A DNA stretch of 64,000 nt, taken from assembly GCF_014137945.1 (NCBI RefSeq), contig NZ_JACGWX010000001.1, forward strand, positions 558,001-622,000. Reading direction: 5' to 3'. Below the pieces are notes generated by a model. It ran no database searches. It saw only the letters and a list, made by a program, of their open reading frames with translations, and had not been told where the DNA came from. Below, in pieces: positions 15,844-24,659 of this stretch; position 1 is the stretch's first letter, and each line of letters starts with the position of its first letter. Made by a program: the position numbers and the translations under genes. This stretch comes from Microcella alkalica (lineage in GTDB: Bacteria > Actinomycetota > Actinomycetes > Actinomycetales > Microbacteriaceae).

Positions 15844-16701
15844 ATGCTCCGAACCGTCGCCGATGTCGTCTCCGCGGCGGAGCGGCTCTGGCCCCTGCGG
15901 GGCGCGGAGGAGTGGGATGCCCCTGGCCTCGTTAGCGGCGACCCGCTCGCGCCCGTCGAGCGCGTGCTGCTCGCCGTCGACGCGGTGGCCACGACCGTCG
16001 ACGAGGCCGTCGAGCGCGATGCGCAGCTGCTCCTCGTCCACCACCCGCTGCTCATGCGCGGCGTCACGACGGTGGCCGAGTCGACGGCGAAGGGCGCGCT
16101 GCTGTCACGGCTCATCCGCGGCGGCTGCGCCCTGTACGCCGCGCACACTAACGCCGACGTCGTCGAGTCGGGCACGAGCGCGCGGCTCGCCGAGCTCCTC
16201 CAGGTGGCGGGTTCGCGTCCCATCGCGCCGTCGAGCGAGCACTCCGAGCGCGGCCTCGGCCGCGCGGGCCGACTGGCCGAGCCGATGACGCTCGAGGCCT
16301 TCGCGCGGCGCGTCGCGAGCATCCTGCCTGCGACGGTCGGGGGAGTCCGCGTCGCGGGCGATCCCGACCGCATCGTGCGCACGGTCGCCGTGTGCGGCGG
16401 TGCGGGCGACTCGCTGCTCGGCGCCCGGCTCGTGCGCGAGGCCGATGTCTACGTCACGGCCGACCTGCGGCACCACCCAGCGAGCGAGGCGGTCGAGTCG
16501 GCGCTCGTCGCCGGCGGGCCCGCCCTCGTCGACGTCTCGCACTGGGCCAGCGAGTCGCTCTGGCTCGCGACGGCGGCCGACGAGCTGCGCGCCGCCCTCC
16601 CCGGTCTCGAGGTCGTCGTGAGCGACCGCCGAACCGACCCCTGGAGCTTCCTGATCGTCCACGAATCGCCGGAGACCCCGGCGCGAGAGAGGCACCCCTG
16701 A
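15844..16701 (+). CDS. Nif3-like dinuclear metal centre protein (YbgI family)
   Basis: A 285-residue protein of the Nif3/YbgI family, whose members form ring-shaped hexamers with a two-metal site. Metal-ligand motifs are visible: LLVHHPLLMRG near residue 60, HTNADVVESG near residue 100 and a C-terminal VDVSHWASE. Sometimes annotated as GTP cyclohydrolase I type 2, although the activity is not established for the family. The stop codon shares one base with the ATG of the coiled-coil gene, and rnhA follows, forming a compact operon. Confidence 0.92.
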   Translation: MLRTVADVVSAAERLWPLRGAEEWDAPGLVSGDPLAPVERVLLAVDAVATTVDEAVERDAQLLLVHHPLLMRGVTTVAESTAKGALLSRLIRGGCALYAAHTNADVVESGTSARLAELLQVAGSRPIAPSSEHSERGLGRAGRLAEPMTLEAFARRVASILPATVGGVRVAGDPDRIVRTVAVCGGAGDSLLGARLVREADVYVTADLRHHPASEAVESALVAGGPALVDVSHWASESLWLATAADELRAALPGLEVVVSDRRTDPWSFLIVHESPETPARERHP

Positions 16702-17441
16702 TGGCACTCACCGCCAGCTCCGAGACCCAGGCGCGACTGCTCGACCTGCAGAAGCTCGACACCGCCCTCCATCAGCTCGCGCACCGCTCGCGCACCCTGC
16801 CCGAGTGCGCCGCCGTCACGGCCCTGCAGGAGGACGCAGAGCGCATCAAGGCCGCGGTCGTCGAGACGAGCGGCCACCTCGAGGACGCCCGGCTCGAGCT
16901 CGGCCGCGCGGAGTCCGACGTCGAGCTCGTCGAGAAGCGCATCGCCCGCGACGCCGAGCGCCTGCAGTCGAGCTCGTCCGTGAAGGACATCCAAGGTCTC
17001 GAGCACGAGCTCGCCTCGCTGCGCACTCGCCTCGGCGATCTCGAGGAGATCGAGCTCGCCATCATGGAGCGCATCGAGCTGCTCGAGCGCGCCGCGACCG
17101 GCGCCCGCGAGACGCTCGAGGCGCACACCGCCCGCCGCACGGTCGCCGAGGAGGCCCTCGCCGCCGCTCTCGCCGAGATCGACCGCGAGCGCGCCGACCT
17201 CGACGCGCAGCGCTCGGCTCTGGTCGCCGAACTGCCGGCCGACCTCGTCGCCCTCTACGAGAAGCAGCGCGAGCGCTACGGCACCGGTGCCTCGCACCTG
17301 CGCGCGCGGGTCTCGAGCGCGAGCGGCGTGACGCTCACGGGCTCCGACCTCGAGATGGTGCGCCGCGCCTCGCCCGACGAGGTCATCCTCTGCCCCGATT
17401 CCAACGCGATCCTCGTCCGCACGGCGGAGTCCGGCCTGTGA
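16701..17441 (+). CDS. Coiled-coil zinc-ribbon family protein (DUF164-like) with degenerate ribbon
   Basis: A 246-residue protein. The first ~180 residues are a long Glu/Arg/Leu-rich coiled coil (LLDLQKLDTALHQLAHR..., KDIQGLEHELASLRTRL). The C-terminus corresponds to the C4-type zinc ribbon of this family, but three of the four expected cysteines are missing: the segment reads SSASGVTLTG ... ILCPDSNAIL, with one Cys left. The protein therefore probably does not bind zinc there. Nif3-DUF164-RNase H is a common actinobacterial gene order (from memory). Start and stop each overlap the neighbouring genes, indicating translational coupling. Function unknown. Confidence 0.85.
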   Translation: MALTASSETQARLLDLQKLDTALHQLAHRSRTLPECAAVTALQEDAERIKAAVVETSGHLEDARLELGRAESDVELVEKRIARDAERLQSSSSVKDIQGLEHELASLRTRLGDLEEIELAIMERIELLERAATGARETLEAHTARRTVAEEALAAALAEIDRERADLDAQRSALVAELPADLVALYEKQRERYGTGASHLRARVSSASGVTLTGSDLEMVRRASPDEVILCPDSNAILVRTAESGL

Positions 17442-17863
17442 CGGCTCGCGAACTGCTCATCGAGGCCGACGGCGGCTCGCGCGGCAACCCGGGACCGGCC
17501 GCGGGCGGCGCCGTCGTCATCGACCCGTCCACGGGCGAGGTCATCGCCGAGGTCGGTGTGTGGGTGGGCACGGCGACGAACAACGTGGCCGAGTACTCGG
17601 GGATGCTCGCGGGCGTCCGGCGCGCGCTCGAGATCGACCCGGATGCCGCTCTCACGATCCGCATGGACTCCAAGCTCGTCGTCGAGCAGATGATGGGCCG
17701 CTGGAAGATCAAGCACCCGGCGATGGCCGAGCTCGCCGCCGAGGCCCGCCAGGCGCTCACGGGCACGCCCGTCCGCTTCGAGTGGGTGCCGCGACTGCAG
17801 AACTCGCGCGCCGACAAGTGCGCGAACGATGCAATGGACTCCCGGGCATCCTTCTCGCGCTGA
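17438..17863 (+). CDS. rnhA: Ribonuclease HI family protein
   Basis: A 141-residue RNase H-fold enzyme that cleaves RNA in RNA:DNA hybrids. The acidic catalytic residues are D11 (EADGGSRGNPGPA), E52 (NNVAEYSG), D77 (RMDSKLVVEQM) and D126 (SRADKCAN). In related actinobacteria this domain is often fused to an acid phosphatase domain; here it stands alone. The GTG start overlaps the TGA of the upstream gene by 4 bp. The RNase P RNA begins about 20 bp downstream. Confidence 0.92.
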   Translation: MTARELLIEADGGSRGNPGPAAGGAVVIDPSTGEVIAEVGVWVGTATNNVAEYSGMLAGVRRALEIDPDAALTIRMDSKLVVEQMMGRWKIKHPAMAELAAEARQALTGTPVRFEWVPRLQNSRADKCANDAMDSRASFSR

Positions 17864-17869
17864 GAGCGT

Positions 17870-17875
17870 TAGCCT
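17870..17875 (+). promoter_or_regulatory. -10 hexamer TAGCCT for rnpB
   Basis: TAGCCT ends about 9 nt before the first base of the terminal helix of the RNase P RNA, directly after the rnhA stop codon. Confidence 0.45.
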
Positions 17876-17884
17876 GGGGGACGC

Positions 17885-18270
17885 AAGTGGGTCGGCCAGA
17901 CGGTCGCGTCGGAGACACGCCCCCTCGAGGGGGAACGGCTCCGCCGAGGAACGTCCGGGCTCCGCAGAGCAGGGCGGTGGGTAACACCCACCCGGAGCAA
18001 TCCGCGAGAAAGTGCAACAGAGAGCAGACCGCCACCGGCCTCGGCCGGGGGTAAGGGTGAAACGGTGGTGTAAGAGACCACCAGGGGCCCGAGTGATCGG
18101 GCTCGCTGGGTAAACCTCGCCCGGAGCAAGGTCAGACAGACACCGTCGAGGCGGCTCGCTGAGGTGTCGGGTAGACCGCTAGAACGTGCCGGCAACGTCA
18201 CGTCGAGAGAGATGGCCGTCGATCGGGCGCAAGCCCGGGAACAGAACCCGGCGTATCGGCCGGCCCACTT
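17885..18270 (+). ncRNA. rnpB: RNase P RNA component, bacterial type A
   Basis: The ribozyme subunit of RNase P, which removes 5' leaders from pre-tRNAs. Conserved blocks are present in order: GAGGAACGTCCGGGCTCC (CR-I) near 17946, AGAGCAGGGCGGTGGGTAAC, CAACAGAGAGCAGACCGCC (CR-II/III), AAGGGTGAAACGGTG, and the 3' block ACAGAACCCGGCGTATCGGCC (CR-V region; shown here in part). The terminal P1 helix pairs AAGTGGG(T)CGGCC at the 5' end with GGCCGGCCCACTT at the 3' end, which sets the boundaries to within a few bases. Confidence 0.95.
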
Positions 18271-18279
18271 GCCTCGCTC

Positions 18280-19746
18280 TCACCACTGAGAAGGCCGGTA
18301 GTCCTTCAGGAAGACGCCGAAGAGGTCCTCGCCCGACTCGCCGCGCACGATCGGGTCGTACACGCGCGCGGCGCCGTCGACGAGGTCGAGCGGCGCGTGG
18401 AAGCCCTCCTCGGCGAGGCGCAGCTTCGTGGCGTGCGGCCGCTCGTCGGTGATCCACCCCGTGTCGACGCTCGTCATGAGGATGCCGTCGGTCTCGAACA
18501 TCTCGCGCGCGCTCGTGCGCGTGAGCATGTTCATCGCGGCCTTCGCCATGTTGGTGTGCGGGTGGCCCGGGCCCTTGTAGCCGCGGCCGAACACGCCCTC
18601 CATCGCCGAGACGTTGACGACGTAGCGACGGGGGAACGGCGACGCCGCCATCGACGGACGTAGCCGGTCGACGAGGATGAACGGCGCCACGGAGTTCGCG
18701 AGCTGGACCTCGAGCATCTCGAGCGGCTCGACCGCTCCGACAGCCTGCGTCCAGCTGTTGACGTCGTGCAGGTCGGGCACGAGGCCGCCCGCGTCGATCG
18801 CCGTGCCGTCGCGGTGCTTGGCGAGGGATGCGCTTCCCGCGGTCATCGCTGCCTGGGTGAGTCGCTCGGCCTTCGCGGCGGCCGCCGACAGGATCGGGTG
18901 GGCGCCGACCGACTCGGCGAGGGAGAGCGGGTGGGGATCCATCGTGTGGCCGAACGTCACGAGCTCCGGGAGCGGCCCCTCCGGCAGGGGCGCGAGCTCG
19001 GCCTCGATGAGCGGCTGGTACGCGCCGGGGGAGCGGCGGACGGTCTGGGCGGCGTTGTTGATGAGGATGTCGAGGGGCCCCTGGTCGGCGACCGACTCCG
19101 CGAGCCCGATCACCTGGGCGGGGTCGCGCAGATCGATTCCGACGATGCGGAGGCGGCCGATCCAGTCCGCGGAGTCGGGCAGCGCCGAGAACCGACGCAT
19201 GGCGTCGCGCGGGAAGCGTGTCGTGATCGTCGTGTGGGCGCCGTCGCGCAGCAGGCGCAGCGCGATGTACATGCCGATCTTCGCGCGGCCGCCGGTGAGC
19301 AGCGCGCGACGCCCGGTGAGGTCGGCGCGCGCGTCGCGCTTCGCGTGGTTCGCGCGCGCGCACTCGGGGCAGAGCTGGTGGTAGAAAGCGTCGACGAGCG
19401 TGTACGGCTGCTTGCAGACGTAGCAGGCCTGCGCTCGCGCGAGCTCGCCGGCGAATGGAGCATCGGTCGCTGAGCTGATGTCGACGCCACGGGTCTCGTC
19501 GTCGATGCGATCGGGCGAGCCCGTCGCGGTCGCGGCGATGACCGCGCGGTCGGCCTCGGCGATCTCGGTGCGCTTGTCGACGCGACGGCGCACCTTGACC
19601 GCCCGGATCATGTGGGCGGTCGCCCGGCGGACGGCGACGAAGTCGGGGTCGTCCTCGTCGAGTCCATGGAGCGATTGGAGCACTCGCAGAGTGGCGGCGA
19701 GGTCGTCGGGGTCGATGCGCGTCGGCGTGGCGGCGAGGGTGGGCAC
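18280..19746 (-). CDS. SDR-fold oxidoreductase-like protein with N-terminal zinc finger
   Basis: A 488-residue protein. Residues 108-129 hold a CxxC...CxxC zinc finger (CYVCKQPYTLVDAFYHQLCPEC with C108, C111, C126, C129). Residues ~145-488 form a short-chain dehydrogenase fold: nucleotide loop TGGRAKIG (151-158), LDILINNAAQT and NVSAMEG with S380. The usual YxxxK is TNMAK (T398, K402), so the catalytic Tyr is not in its standard place; Y390 is nearby. I prefer GTG at 19746 because TACGAT lies 5 nt upstream; a GTG at 19794 would add 16 Arg-rich residues. Substrate unknown. Confidence 0.78.
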   Translation of the reverse strand: MPTLAATPTRIDPDDLAATLRVLQSLHGLDEDDPDFVAVRRATAHMIRAVKVRRRVDKRTEIAEADRAVIAATATGSPDRIDDETRGVDISSATDAPFAGELARAQACYVCKQPYTLVDAFYHQLCPECARANHAKRDARADLTGRRALLTGGRAKIGMYIALRLLRDGAHTTITTRFPRDAMRRFSALPDSADWIGRLRIVGIDLRDPAQVIGLAESVADQGPLDILINNAAQTVRRSPGAYQPLIEAELAPLPEGPLPELVTFGHTMDPHPLSLAESVGAHPILSAAAAKAERLTQAAMTAGSASLAKHRDGTAIDAGGLVPDLHDVNSWTQAVGAVEPLEMLEVQLANSVAPFILVDRLRPSMAASPFPRRYVVNVSAMEGVFGRGYKGPGHPHTNMAKAAMNMLTRTSAREMFETDGILMTSVDTGWITDERPHATKLRLAEEGFHAPLDLVDGAARVYDPIVRGESGEDLFGVFLKDYRPSQW

Positions 19747-19856
19747 ACGGAATCGTACCCGCCGACCGGGGCGCGGCTCGACCGCATCCGCCACGCCCGG
19801 GATTCAGCGATTCCGGAAGCGCATAGGAACTGCTCAGGTTAGGTCGACAGCGCCCG

Positions 19857-20585
19857 CTACAGGATCGTCGCGCCGAGCAACGCGCCGGCGGCGAAGGTGA
19901 CCGCGAGAGCGAGCGCTCCGCCGACGAGCACACGGACCGTGGGGCGCACCCAGTCGCTGTCTCCCAGCCGAGCGCCGGCGGCGCCCGTGACGCCGAGCGC
20001 GATGAGCACGGCGACGAAGGTGACGGGGATCCGCAGCTCGGCGGGCGGCAGGAGGATCGCGAGCATCGGGAGCACGGCGCCCAGGAGGAAGGCGAAGCCG
20101 GACGCCCGTGCAGCCTGCCACGGCTTCAGCACCTCGTGCTCGTCGATGTGCAGCTCCGCCTCGAGGTGCGCGCCGAGCGCGTCGTGCTCGGTCAGCTCCT
20201 CCGCGACGCGGAGCGCCGTCGCCCCGCTCAGGCCCTTCGAGCGGTAGATGGCCGCGAGCTCCGCCAATTCCTGCTCGGGCTGCTCCTGCAGCTCGCGCTT
20301 CTCCTTCTCGATGAGGGCGTGCTGGCTGTCGCGCGCGCTCGAGACGGAGACGTACTCGCCGAGCGCCATCGAGATGGCGCCTCCGATCACGGCGGCGAGG
20401 CCTGCAGCGAGGATCGTCTGCGCGTCCGAGGTCGCTCCGGCGACGCCGACGACGACAGCCGCCACCGAGACGATCCCGTCGTTGGCTCCGAGCACCCCGG
20501 CCCTGATCCGGTTGACACGGTCGGCGAACTCGCCGCGATCGTGCGGCTCATCCCGGTGGGGGTCGAGCACGGGGGAGTCGTCCAT
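19857..20585 (-). CDS. VIT1/CCC1 family membrane protein (probable Fe/Mn transporter)
   Basis: A 242-residue membrane protein of the VIT1/CCC1 family, which moves Fe(II) or Mn(II). The signature first helix RAGVLGANDGIVSVAAVVVGVAGA and GAISMALGEYVSVSSARDSQ are present. A hydrophilic Glu/His-rich loop follows (residues ~95-155, with LEAELHIDEHEV), the metal-binding region of the family, then three C-terminal membrane helices. The start at 20585 (MDDSPVLDP) is the first ATG before the conserved part; TAGCCT on the minus strand at 20629-20634 may be its -10. It is divergent from the desaturase gene. Confidence 0.88.
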   Translation of the reverse strand: MDDSPVLDPHRDEPHDRGEFADRVNRIRAGVLGANDGIVSVAAVVVGVAGATSDAQTILAAGLAAVIGGAISMALGEYVSVSSARDSQHALIEKEKRELQEQPEQELAELAAIYRSKGLSGATALRVAEELTEHDALGAHLEAELHIDEHEVLKPWQAARASGFAFLLGAVLPMLAILLPPAELRIPVTFVAVLIALGVTGAAGARLGDSDWVRPTVRVLVGGALALAVTFAAGALLGATIL

Positions 20586-20777
20586 GCCGGCAGTCAAGCA
20601 CTCGCGACCGCCGCGCTCAACGAAGGCGAGGCTATGCACACTCCCAGGGAGCGCGTCGACCCCCGACGCGTATTCCCCGCCCTGCATGGGTCGCGTCGTA
20701 GTGTGGAATGCATCCACCGGGTGAGCCCGGGTGAACATGGCGACTGGGAAGTCGGCGACTCGATTCCGGAAGGCCCC

Positions 20778-21881
20778 ATGACCTCCACCACCCTCTCCAC
20801 GCTCGGTGCAGTGCGTCCGACGACGCCGCGCGACCCGGCTGCTCCGCACCCCACGAGCACTTACTCGGCGCTCATGCGTACGGTGCGCGACGCCGGCCTC
20901 CTGCGCCGCCGCCGCGGCTTCTACTTCGCGGTCTTCGCCGCTCTCGTCGTCGCCCTCGGCGGCGCGATCACCGGCTTCTTCCTCCTCGGCGACTCCTGGT
21001 ACCAGCTGCTCATCGCGGCCGCGCTCGGCATCATCCTCACGCAGATCGCCTTCGTGACCCACGAGGCCTCTCACCGACAGGTCTTCGAGTCGGGCAAGGC
21101 CAACGATCGGGCCGGCCGGTGGCTCGCGGCCGGCGTCGTCGGCATCAGCTACCACTGGTGGATGCACAAGCACTCGCGTCACCACTCCAAGCCCAACCAG
21201 GTCGGTGCCGACCCCGACATCGCACCGGACACGATCCGATTCACGGAGTCCGATGCGGCCGAGGTCCGCGGCCCGCTCGCGTTCATCACGCGCCGTCAGG
21301 GCTGGTTGTTCTTCCCCCTGCTCACGCTCGAGGGCATCAACCTCCACATCCGCTCGATCATGAGCCTCTTCGAGAAGGGCAAGATCGAGGGTCGTGCGCT
21401 CGAGCTCACCCTCATCGGGCTCCGCCTCGGCCTCTACGTCGCCGTGATCTTCTGGGCGCTGCCGGTTGGCATGGCCTTCGCCTTCATCGGCGTGCAGATG
21501 GCCGTCTTCGGCGTGTACATGGGCGCCTCCTTCGCACCCAACCACAAGGGGATGCCCATCCTCCCGCACGACTCGAAGCTCGACTTCCTCAGCCGTCAGA
21601 TCATCACGTCGCGCAACATCAAGGGCGGCTGGTGGTCGACGGCCCTGTTCGGCGGGCTCAACCACCAGGTCGAGCACCACCTCTTCCCGAACATGCCGCG
21701 CCCCTCGCTCGCGAAGGCGCGCGAGATCACGCGGGAGTACGCCCGAGACCTCGGGATCCCCTATACCGAGGCCGGCGTCGGCGAGTCGTACCGCATCGTG
21801 ATCCGCTACCTCAACGAGGTCGGCCTGCAGGCACGCGACCCGTTCGACTGCCCGATGGTCAACCGCTTCCGCCGCACCTAG
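20778..21881 (+). CDS. Membrane fatty acid (acyl-CoA) desaturase
   Basis: A 367-residue membrane di-iron desaturase that inserts a double bond into fatty acyl chains. The three histidine boxes are present: HEASH (95-99), HKHSRHH region (130-136) and HQVEHH (296-301). The HQVEHH form is typical of linoleoyl-CoA/delta-6-like 'front-end' type desaturases without the cytochrome b5 domain. Two hydrophobic hairpins lie at ~48-93 and ~215-250. The ATG at 20778 is the only one near the conserved N-terminus. It converges on ppgK with overlapping stop codons. Divergent promoter space of 192 bp separates it from the VIT gene. Confidence 0.92.
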   Translation: MTSTTLSTLGAVRPTTPRDPAAPHPTSTYSALMRTVRDAGLLRRRRGFYFAVFAALVVALGGAITGFFLLGDSWYQLLIAAALGIILTQIAFVTHEASHRQVFESGKANDRAGRWLAAGVVGISYHWWMHKHSRHHSKPNQVGADPDIAPDTIRFTESDAAEVRGPLAFITRRQGWLFFPLLTLEGINLHIRSIMSLFEKGKIEGRALELTLIGLRLGLYVAVIFWALPVGMAFAFIGVQMAVFGVYMGASFAPNHKGMPILPHDSKLDFLSRQIITSRNIKGGWWSTALFGGLNHQVEHHLFPNMPRPSLAKAREITREYARDLGIPYTEAGVGESYRIVIRYLNEVGLQARDPFDCPMVNRFRRT

Positions 21882-22630
21882 GTCGACTCGGGGCGATGGG
21901 CGAGCGCCGCCGCCCCCAGGATGCCCGCGTTGTTGCGCAGCACCGCCGGAACGATCGGCGTGCGCAGTCTCAGCAGCGGCAGGAACTGATCGTGGTGCTT
22001 CGAGACGCCGCCGCCGACGACCAGCAGCTCGGGGGAGAACAGGAACTCCACGTGCGCGTAGAAGCGCTGGAGCCGTTCCGCCCAGTCCTCGAACGACAGC
22101 TCCTCGCGCTCGCGCACGACGTTGGACGCCCACGACTCGACATCGGCGCCGTCGAGCTCGAGATGGCCGAGCTCGCTGTTTGGGATGAGCGCCCCGTCGA
22201 AGAGGAAGGCGCTGCCGATCCCCGTGCCGAGCGTCGTCATGATCACCAGCCCTCCCTGGCCGGCGGCCGCGCCGTAACGCGCCTCGGCGACGCCCGCGGC
22301 GTCCGCATCGTTCACGAAGTGGATGTCGCGACCGAGCCCGGCCTCGAAGAGCGACTCCGCCTCCAGGCCGATCCACTCATCGGAGACGTTCGCGGCCGAC
22401 ATCGTGCGGCCGGCGAGCACGATCGCGGGGAAGCAGACGCCGACGGGGGCGCCGGCAGGAGCATCCAGCTCGGCGAGGATGTCGGCCGCCGTCTCCACGA
22501 TCGCCGCGGGCGCGCCGCCCGCGGGCGTGGCGCGCTTGACGCGCTCGCTGCGCAGCTCGCCTGAGCCGAGATCGACGAGGGCCCCCTTGATGCCCGTGCC
22601 TCCGATGTCGATGCCGACGGCGATCGTCAT
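21878..22630 (-). CDS. ppgK: Polyphosphate glucokinase
   Basis: A 250-residue ROK-type kinase that phosphorylates glucose with inorganic polyphosphate (and often ATP). Family signatures are visible: the phosphate loop GIDIGGTGIKGALVDL at the N-terminus, VNDADAAGVAEARYG, TTLGTGIGSAFLFDG, LIPNSELGHLELDG and the C-terminal VVGGGVSKHHDQF. The start at 22630 (MTIAVGIDIGGTG) fits the family; the longer frame upstream belongs to map. Its stop codon shares the palindrome CTAG with the stop of the convergent desaturase. Confidence 0.93.
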   Translation of the reverse strand: MTIAVGIDIGGTGIKGALVDLGSGELRSERVKRATPAGGAPAAIVETAADILAELDAPAGAPVGVCFPAIVLAGRTMSAANVSDEWIGLEAESLFEAGLGRDIHFVNDADAAGVAEARYGAAAGQGGLVIMTTLGTGIGSAFLFDGALIPNSELGHLELDGADVESWASNVVREREELSFEDWAERLQRFYAHVEFLFSPELLVVGGGVSKHHDQFLPLLRLRTPIVPAVLRNNAGILGAAALAHRPEST

Positions 22631-22664
22631 ATCGGGTGTCCTTCCTTCGGTCGGTCGGTCGGCC

Positions 22665-23531
22665 TCACGGCAGTGTGAGGATCTCCGCGCCGCGCTCGGT
22701 GACGACGAGCGTGTGCTCGAACTGCGCGCTGAGCGCGCGGTCCTTCGTCGTGACGGTCCAGTCGTCGGGCCAGAGATCCCACTCGATCGTGCCGAGCGTG
22801 AGCATGGGCTCGATCGTGAACACCATCCCGGGCTCCATGACGGTCGAGTGATCGGGGGCCGCGTCGTAGTGCGGCACGATGAGCCCGCTGTGGAAGGAGC
22901 GGCCGACGCCGTGCCCCGTGAAGTCGCGCACGACGCCGTAGTCGAAGCGCTTCGCGTACGCCTCGATCGCACGGCCGATCACGTTGATCTGCCGTCCCGG
23001 CGCGACCGCCTTGATGCCGCGGTTGAGGGCTTCCTGCGTCCTCTCGACGAGGAGCCGGGCATCCTCGCTCGGGGTGCCGGCGATGAAGGTCTTGTTGAGG
23101 TCGCCGTGGACCCCGTTCCTGAACGCCGTGATGTCGATGTTGACGATGTCGCCGTCGACGATGACGGTGTCGTCGGGGATCCCGTGGCAGATGACCTCGT
23201 TGACGCTCGTGCAGCACGACTTCGGGAAGCCGCGGTAGCCGAGGGTCGAGGGGTAGGCGCCGTGGTCGAGGAGGAACTCGTGCGCGATGCGGTCGAGCTC
23301 GTCGGTCGTGACACCCGGTCGGATGGCGGCGCCGACGGCCTCGACGGCCTGCGCGGCGATGCGCCCGGAGCGGCGGATCAGCTCGATCGTCTCCGCGTCG
23401 TACACGTCGCCGCCGACGTGCGCGGCGGGCGCGGCCTTCCCGACGTACTCGGGGCGCGGGATGCCCGCCGGAACCTGACGCTGCGGTGAGAGCCGCCCGG
23501 CAATGAGGTGTCCGGACGCGTCGCGAGGCAT
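22665..23531 (-). CDS. map: Methionine aminopeptidase, type I
   Basis: A 288-residue protein that removes the initiator Met from nascent proteins. All expected metal and active-site residues are present: H116 ([10 protein letters not shown]), D133 and D144 ([19 protein letters not shown]), H207 (TGHGVG), E241 (TIEPM) and E272 (QFEHT). About 40 extra residues precede the catalytic core, as in the longer actinobacterial MetAPs. A minus-strand TAGACT lies 7 nt before the ATG, predicting a leaderless transcript. The start region is interlocked with the promoter of the divergent 61-residue gene. Confidence 0.95.
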   Translation of the reverse strand: MPRDASGHLIAGRLSPQRQVPAGIPRPEYVGKAAPAAHVGGDVYDAETIELIRRSGRIAAQAVEAVGAAIRPGVTTDELDRIAHEFLLDHGAYPSTLGYRGFPKSCCTSVNEVICHGIPDDTVIVDGDIVNIDITAFRNGVHGDLNKTFIAGTPSEDARLLVERTQEALNRGIKAVAPGRQINVIGRAIEAYAKRFDYGVVRDFTGHGVGRSFHSGLIVPHYDAAPDHSTVMEPGMVFTIEPMLTLGTIEWDLWPDDWTVTTKDRALSAQFEHTLVVTERGAEILTLP

Positions 23532-23544
23532 AGGGTCGAGTCTA
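23531..23544. promoter_or_regulatory. Interlocked divergent -10 elements of map and the 61-residue gene
   Basis: On the minus strand TAGACT (23539-23544) lies 7 nt before the map ATG. On the plus strand TAGGGT (23531-23536) overlaps that ATG and would serve the small gene at 23565 with a ~20-nt leader containing GAGAGGAG. Confidence 0.4.
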
Positions 23545-23564
23545 CCGAGCGAGAGGAGAGCCTC

Positions 23565-23750
23565 ATGGCCGACGACCGCGAGCAGCAGTGGTGGTACAAC
23601 CACAGGACGGGCGAGGTGGAGGAAGGGCCGCAGTCTCTGGGCTCCGACCGCGACGGGCCCTACGCGAGCCGCGAGGAGGCCGAGCGCGCCCCCGAGATCG
23701 CCCGCGAGCGGGCCCGCGCGTGGGCTGCGGAGGACGCCGCAGAGAAGTAG
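23565..23750 (+). CDS. Small acidic conserved protein (61 aa)
   Basis: A 61-residue hydrophilic protein: [21 protein letters not shown]..., a central [12 protein letters not shown] segment and a Glu/Ala-rich helical tail. Similar short proteins next to map occur in related actinobacteria and are sometimes labelled SPOR-domain-like; I see only a weak resemblance. The start has the good ribosome site GAGAGGAGAG. It is divergent from map and convergent with panB, ending 19 bp before the panB stop. Function unknown. Confidence 0.7.
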   Translation: MADDREQQWWYNHRTGEVEEGPQSLGSDRDGPYASREEAERAPEIARERARAWAAEDAAEK

Positions 23751-23769
23751 CGTCCGCGGCGAGCGTTCG

Positions 23770-24621
23770 CTAGTTGGCGCGCTCCTGCAGCGCCTGCTCT
23801 GCCGTGTCGTCCTCGTAGGAGTGATCGGCGTCGGGGTACGCGCCCGACTCGACGTCCGCGCGGTAGGCGAGCGCGGCATCCATGAGGACACTGCGCAGGT
23901 CGGCGTACTGCTTGACGAACTTCGGGATGCGCCCGCTCGAGAGCCCGGCCCAGTCGGTCCAGACGACGAGCTGGCCGTCGCAGTGCGGGCCCCCGCCGAC
24001 CGAGATCGTGGGGATGCTCAGGGCCTCGGTGACGCGGCGCGCGGCCTCCGCTGGCACCATCTCGAGCACGACCGCGAAGGCGCCCGCCTCCTCGACGGCC
24101 TTCGCGTCGGCGAGCAGCGCGTCGGCGGACTCGCCGCGGCCCTGGATGACGTGACCGCCGAGGCCGTGCTCGCTCTGCGGGGTGAAGCCGATGTGACCCA
24201 TGACGGGGATGCCCGCGGCGACGATGCGACGGATCTGCTCGGCCGAGCGCACCCCGCCCTCGAGCTTGACGGCGTGGGCGCCCGTCTCCTTCATGAAGCG
24301 GAACGCCGTGTGCAGCGCCTCGTCGGGCCCGGTCTCGTACGAGCCGAAGGGCATGTCGGCGACGACGAGCGCGCGCTTGACGCCGTGGACGACGCCGCGC
24401 GTGAGCGGGATGAGGTCGTCGACCGTGACCGGCAGCGTCGTGTCGTAGCCGAGCACCGTGTTGCCGGCAGAGTCGCCGACGAGGAGGAAGTCGATGCCCG
24501 CCTCGTCGAAGATCTGGGCCGTGAGCACGTCGTACGACGTGAGGCCGGTGATCTTGATGCCCTGCTCTTTCGCTCGAGCGAAGTGACGGGTGCGGACGCG
24601 CTTGAGTGCCTGCTCAGCCAT
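23770..24621 (-). CDS. panB: 3-methyl-2-oxobutanoate hydroxymethyltransferase
   Basis: First committed enzyme of pantothenate (and so CoA) synthesis, adding a hydroxymethyl group from methylene-tetrahydrofolate to 2-oxoisovalerate. The 283-residue protein has the TIM-barrel family motifs: [30 protein letters not shown] with the Mg-binding Asp, [23 protein letters not shown] and [20 protein letters not shown]. The ATG at 24621 ([14 protein letters not shown]) begins the conserved region. panC and panD are not in the window. It follows nadE on the same strand with 38 bp between. Confidence 0.95.
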   Translation of the reverse strand: MAEQALKRVRTRHFARAKEQGIKITGLTSYDVLTAQIFDEAGIDFLLVGDSAGNTVLGYDTTLPVTVDDLIPLTRGVVHGVKRALVVADMPFGSYETGPDEALHTAFRFMKETGAHAVKLEGGVRSAEQIRRIVAAGIPVMGHIGFTPQSEHGLGGHVIQGRGESADALLADAKAVEEAGAFAVVLEMVPAEAARRVTEALSIPTISVGGGPHCDGQLVVWTDWAGLSSGRIPKFVKQYADLRSVLMDAALAYRADVESGAYPDADHSYEDDTAEQALQERAN

Positions 24622-24659
24622 GCGTTCCACCCTAGACCCGAGCGATCGGCCGGGGCCGA

